Assembly (NCBI GenBank): GCA_963826795.1 | Contig: CAWGYT010000004.1 | Coordinates: 620,001-684,000 of the forward strand | Direction: 5' to 3' | Length of the DNA stretch: 64,000 nucleotides | Source: CAWGYT01 sp963826795 | GTDB lineage: Bacteria; Planctomycetota; Planctomycetia; Pirellulales; Pirellulaceae | Part shown: positions 62,247 through 64,000 of the stretch, one piece after another | How the letters are laid out: each line of letters opens with the position of its first letter | Numbering within the stretch: the first letter of the stretch is position 1 | Notes under the pieces: model-generated | The model's input: the letters and a program-made list of their open reading frames with translations, nothing else | Told to the model about the DNA's origin: nothing | Databases searched by the model: none | Translations under genes and position numbers: made by a program

Positions 62247-63523
62247 TGTGGCTTCACAAACGCGTGAGAGGGATGACAAGGATGTCACACGGGACTGCGA
62301 ATCAACTACGCCCCCTGGGGACTTTTCCCTTCGGCTTGAGCATGGCCACGACCCTGCTGGTCGCGGTGGGGTGCTCTACCGCCGGCCGCATCGACGCGCC
62401 CGGACCGCATCGCGATTCGGGGCTGGAGGTTCGGGGCCAGAATGAGGGGAAGGGAATCGCGAACTTTCTGGATCCCCGCAACGTGACCCAAAAAGTCAAG
62501 GTGGCCACCGGATTCGGACCGAATCGAGCGATCGCGGAAGAGGCGTTTCGCGAGGCGGAGACTCGGTTTATCGAGGCGACTCGGCTGGAGGGCAAGGAAC
62601 GCCGTGGCAAGTTCGACGAGGCGGCCAAATACTACCAAAAGGCGGCCGACCGCTGGCCCGACTCGTCCCTGGAAGAAGACGCGTTGTTCATGTTGGCCGA
62701 AAGCAACTTCTTTGCCGATCGCTATCCCGATGCGGCGAAGGCCTACGAGATCTTGGTCAAAAAGCTGCCGAACACGCGTCACATGGACACGATTGACCGC
62801 CGCCGCTTTGCCTTGGCCAAGTACTGGGTTGATCACCACGTCGCGAATCCCGATCTGCCCATCACACCGAACTTCATCGCCCGCGAGCGACCGCTGTTCG
62901 ATAAATTCGGCCACGCAGTTCGGGTGTTCGACAAGATTCGCTTCGACGACCCGACCGGCAAACTGGCCGATGACGCCACGATGGCCGCGGGTCTGGCCAA
63001 CTTTCAAGAAGGAAAGTACCAACAGGCCGACGACCTGCTGACGGATCTGCGACAGTCGTTTCCCGACAGCGAGCATCAGTTCCAGGCTCACTTGTTGGGA
63101 CTTCAATGCAAGCTCAAAATCTATCAAGGGCCCGAATACAGCCTGACTCCGATGGATCAGGCGGAGGAACTGATCAAGCAGATGTTCCGCCAATTCCCGC
63201 AGGAGTCCGAACAGCACCGCGAATTCCTGACCAAGGCCTGGGAGCAGGTCCGGCTCAACAAGGCCGACCACGATTTCTCGATGGCCCGCTATTACCACCG
63301 CCGCAAGGAAATGATGGCCGCGCGGCAGTACTATGAGCGAGTTCGAGACAACTTCAGCGATACGAGCCTTGGCAAGGAGGCGACGAAGATCCTGGCAGAA
63401 ATCGCCGATGCGCCGCCCAAGCCCGATCAACCGCTGCCATGGCTGGCCAACATGTTCCCAACGCCCGAGCGTGACAAGCCCGTGCTGGCGCGGAACCCGC
63501 TCGATCAGCTGCAGCGACGCTAA
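62246..63523 (+). CDS. TPR lipoprotein, BamD/YfiO-like
   Basis: About 425 residues. ATG 62246 overlaps the recO stop; downstream ATGs at 62273 and 62282 are alternatives. The signal peptide ends in lipobox VAVGC (Cys near residue 43). The mature part has tetratricopeptide pairs in the outer-membrane lipoprotein BamD style: KFDEAAKYYQKAADRWPDSS, DALFMLAESNFFADRYPDAA, YEILVKKLPNTRHMDTIDRR, then LADDATMAAGLANFQEGKYQ and ARYYHRRKEMMAARQYYERV. This would place it in outer-membrane protein assembly. Planctomycete homologues are longer than E. coli BamD. Next gene: lptE. Confidence 0.85.
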   Translation: MWLHKRVRGMTRMSHGTANQLRPLGTFPFGLSMATTLLVAVGCSTAGRIDAPGPHRDSGLEVRGQNEGKGIANFLDPRNVTQKVKVATGFGPNRAIAEEAFREAETRFIEATRLEGKERRGKFDEAAKYYQKAADRWPDSSLEEDALFMLAESNFFADRYPDAAKAYEILVKKLPNTRHMDTIDRRRFALAKYWVDHHVANPDLPITPNFIARERPLFDKFGHAVRVFDKIRFDDPTGKLADDATMAAGLANFQEGKYQQADDLLTDLRQSFPDSEHQFQAHLLGLQCKLKIYQGPEYSLTPMDQAEELIKQMFRQFPQESEQHREFLTKAWEQVRLNKADHDFSMARYYHRRKEMMAARQYYERVRDNFSDTSLGKEATKILAEIADAPPKPDQPLPWLANMFPTPERDKPVLARNPLDQLQRR

Positions 63524-63628
63524 ACGGGCTTCGCGTCTGGGAGGCTGCGAGATGCACGCTTGAAAACGAACTTCAAATTTTGAAATTCGAATCTCGGATT
63601 TCTGACCTCGGTTCGTAAAGCAGGTCTG

Positions 63629-63662
63629 CAAAACGGGTTCGCAAAACGGGTTCGCAAAACGA
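63629..63662. repeat. 13-bp tandem repeat upstream of lptE
   Basis: The unit gcaaaacgggttc is repeated two and a half times (63629-63662), with a related tract gttcgtaaagcaggtct just before it. It lies between the stop at 63523 and ATG 63693, in the presumed lptE leader. Confidence 0.7.
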
Positions 63663-63692
63663 AGACATCGTGCGTGGCAAGAGAGGATCTCC

Positions 63693-64000
63693 ATGCGGGC
63701 TTCCAGTGACCATCGCTGGCGCGGTTGGCTGGGCTCAAGCCTGCTGCTGGTGATGTCGGGTTGCGCCGGATACCAAGTCGGGCAGCAGATGCTTTATCGG
63801 CCCGACATCCAGACGGTCCACGTGCCCGTCTTCGAGTCGAACAGCTATCGGCGAAATCTGGGCGAGCGACTGGCCGAGGCGGTGGCCGTCGAGATTGACT
63901 CCAAGACGCCCTACCGCGTCGTCTCAGCGAGTCGAGCGGACAGCGTCCTGCGGGGTCGCATCCTCTCGGAGGGCAAACGGGTGATCGCGGAGGACAAGTA
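63693..64000 (+). CDS. lptE: LPS assembly lipoprotein LptE (3' partial)
   Basis: The first 102 codons, cut by the window end. ATG 63693 follows GAGAGGAT (63681-63688). A signal peptide ends in a lipobox (LLLVMSGC, Cys near residue 24). The LptE-like start of the mature protein is GYQVGQQMLYRPDIQTVHVP, then VFESNSYRRNLGERLAEAVA and VEIDSKTPYRVVSASRADSV, LRGRI. LptE plugs and helps fold LptD, which inserts LPS into the outer membrane. Its presence fits a diderm envelope. Confidence 0.87.
   Translation, partial: MRASSDHRWRGWLGSSLLLVMSGCAGYQVGQQMLYRPDIQTVHVPVFESNSYRRNLGERLAEAVAVEIDSKTPYRVVSASRADSVLRGRILSEGKRVIAEDK

Noticed and set aside
62306..63694. 462-codon - strand frame opposite the TPR lipoprotein
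   Set aside because: It is the complement of a well-supported gene with signal peptide and TPRs.
1..64000. tRNA or rRNA genes
   Set aside because: No cloverleaf with a convincing T-loop or rRNA-like segment was seen by eye; a tRNAscan run would settle it.

Overview
The window looks like a chromosomal piece of a GC-rich planctomycete, probably Pirellulales-like. Pointers are PEP-CTERM and LEPR-type surface proteins carrying a shared Asp-rich (dockerin/EF-hand-like) C-terminal module, FG-GAP repeat proteins, a planctomycete-style Tad pilus locus, Gly/Met-rich VWA/STN proteins, and dispersed intergenic palindromes that read REGEAPAEP when translated. No rRNA, tRNA, CRISPR array, phage or insertion sequence was recognised.

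Layout. 1-3.8 kb: two tandem PEP-CTERM surface proteins, the first cut by the window edge and frameshifted. 3.8-5.2 kb: a class-III PLP enzyme resembling PbfA (phosphonate catabolism). 5.6-18 kb: a Tad/Flp pilus locus, all on +: leader RNA with a c-di-GMP-I (GEMM) riboswitch, flp pilin, terminator, small membrane peptide, cpaA, tadE, cpaB, secretin, tadZ, tadA, tadB, tadC, a secreted family protein and a TadD-like TPR lipoprotein. 18-24 kb: nucleoside-type MFS transporter, ceramidase-like hydrolase, DUF6807-like protein and a DegP/HtrA protease. 24.4-27.1 kb: hsp20 translationally coupled to lon. 27.1-31.1 kb: ribose-type ABC importer on -. 31.5-32.4 kb: Ser/Thr kinase. 32.5-38.1 kb: a - strand oxidase cluster, lhgO-glcD-glcE-glcF. 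38.3-40.9 kb: C-terminal processing protease and tsaD. 41-45 kb: very large VWA/STN protein. 45.3-45.8 kb: nested repeat array. 45.9-53.5 kb: Tat-exported sugar isomerase-like protein, TIGR03032 protein, and two tandem FG-GAP proteins. 53.8-58.5 kb: VKOR-DsbA fusion, then RegB/RegA-like redox two-component pair and a sigma-70 factor. 58.6-64 kb: secreted protein, GNAT, recO, a TPR lipoprotein and the start of lptE.

The most informative regulatory signal is the structured RNA at 5602-5704. It matches the c-di-GMP-I riboswitch core with an 11-position closing helix, and it leads directly into the Flp pilin, which suggests that pilus production is tied to c-di-GMP.

A second window-wide signal is that about eleven single-base frameshifts break otherwise intact conserved genes (PEP-CTERM protein, secretin tail, tadC, DUF6807, glcF, glcD, lhgO twice, VWA/STN, sigma factor, 58.6-kb secreted protein). 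In each case the continuation is intact in another frame. The easiest explanation is residual indel error in a long-read or draft assembly, so these genes are annotated at their restored full extents. All assignments are from reading the sequence; no database search was run.
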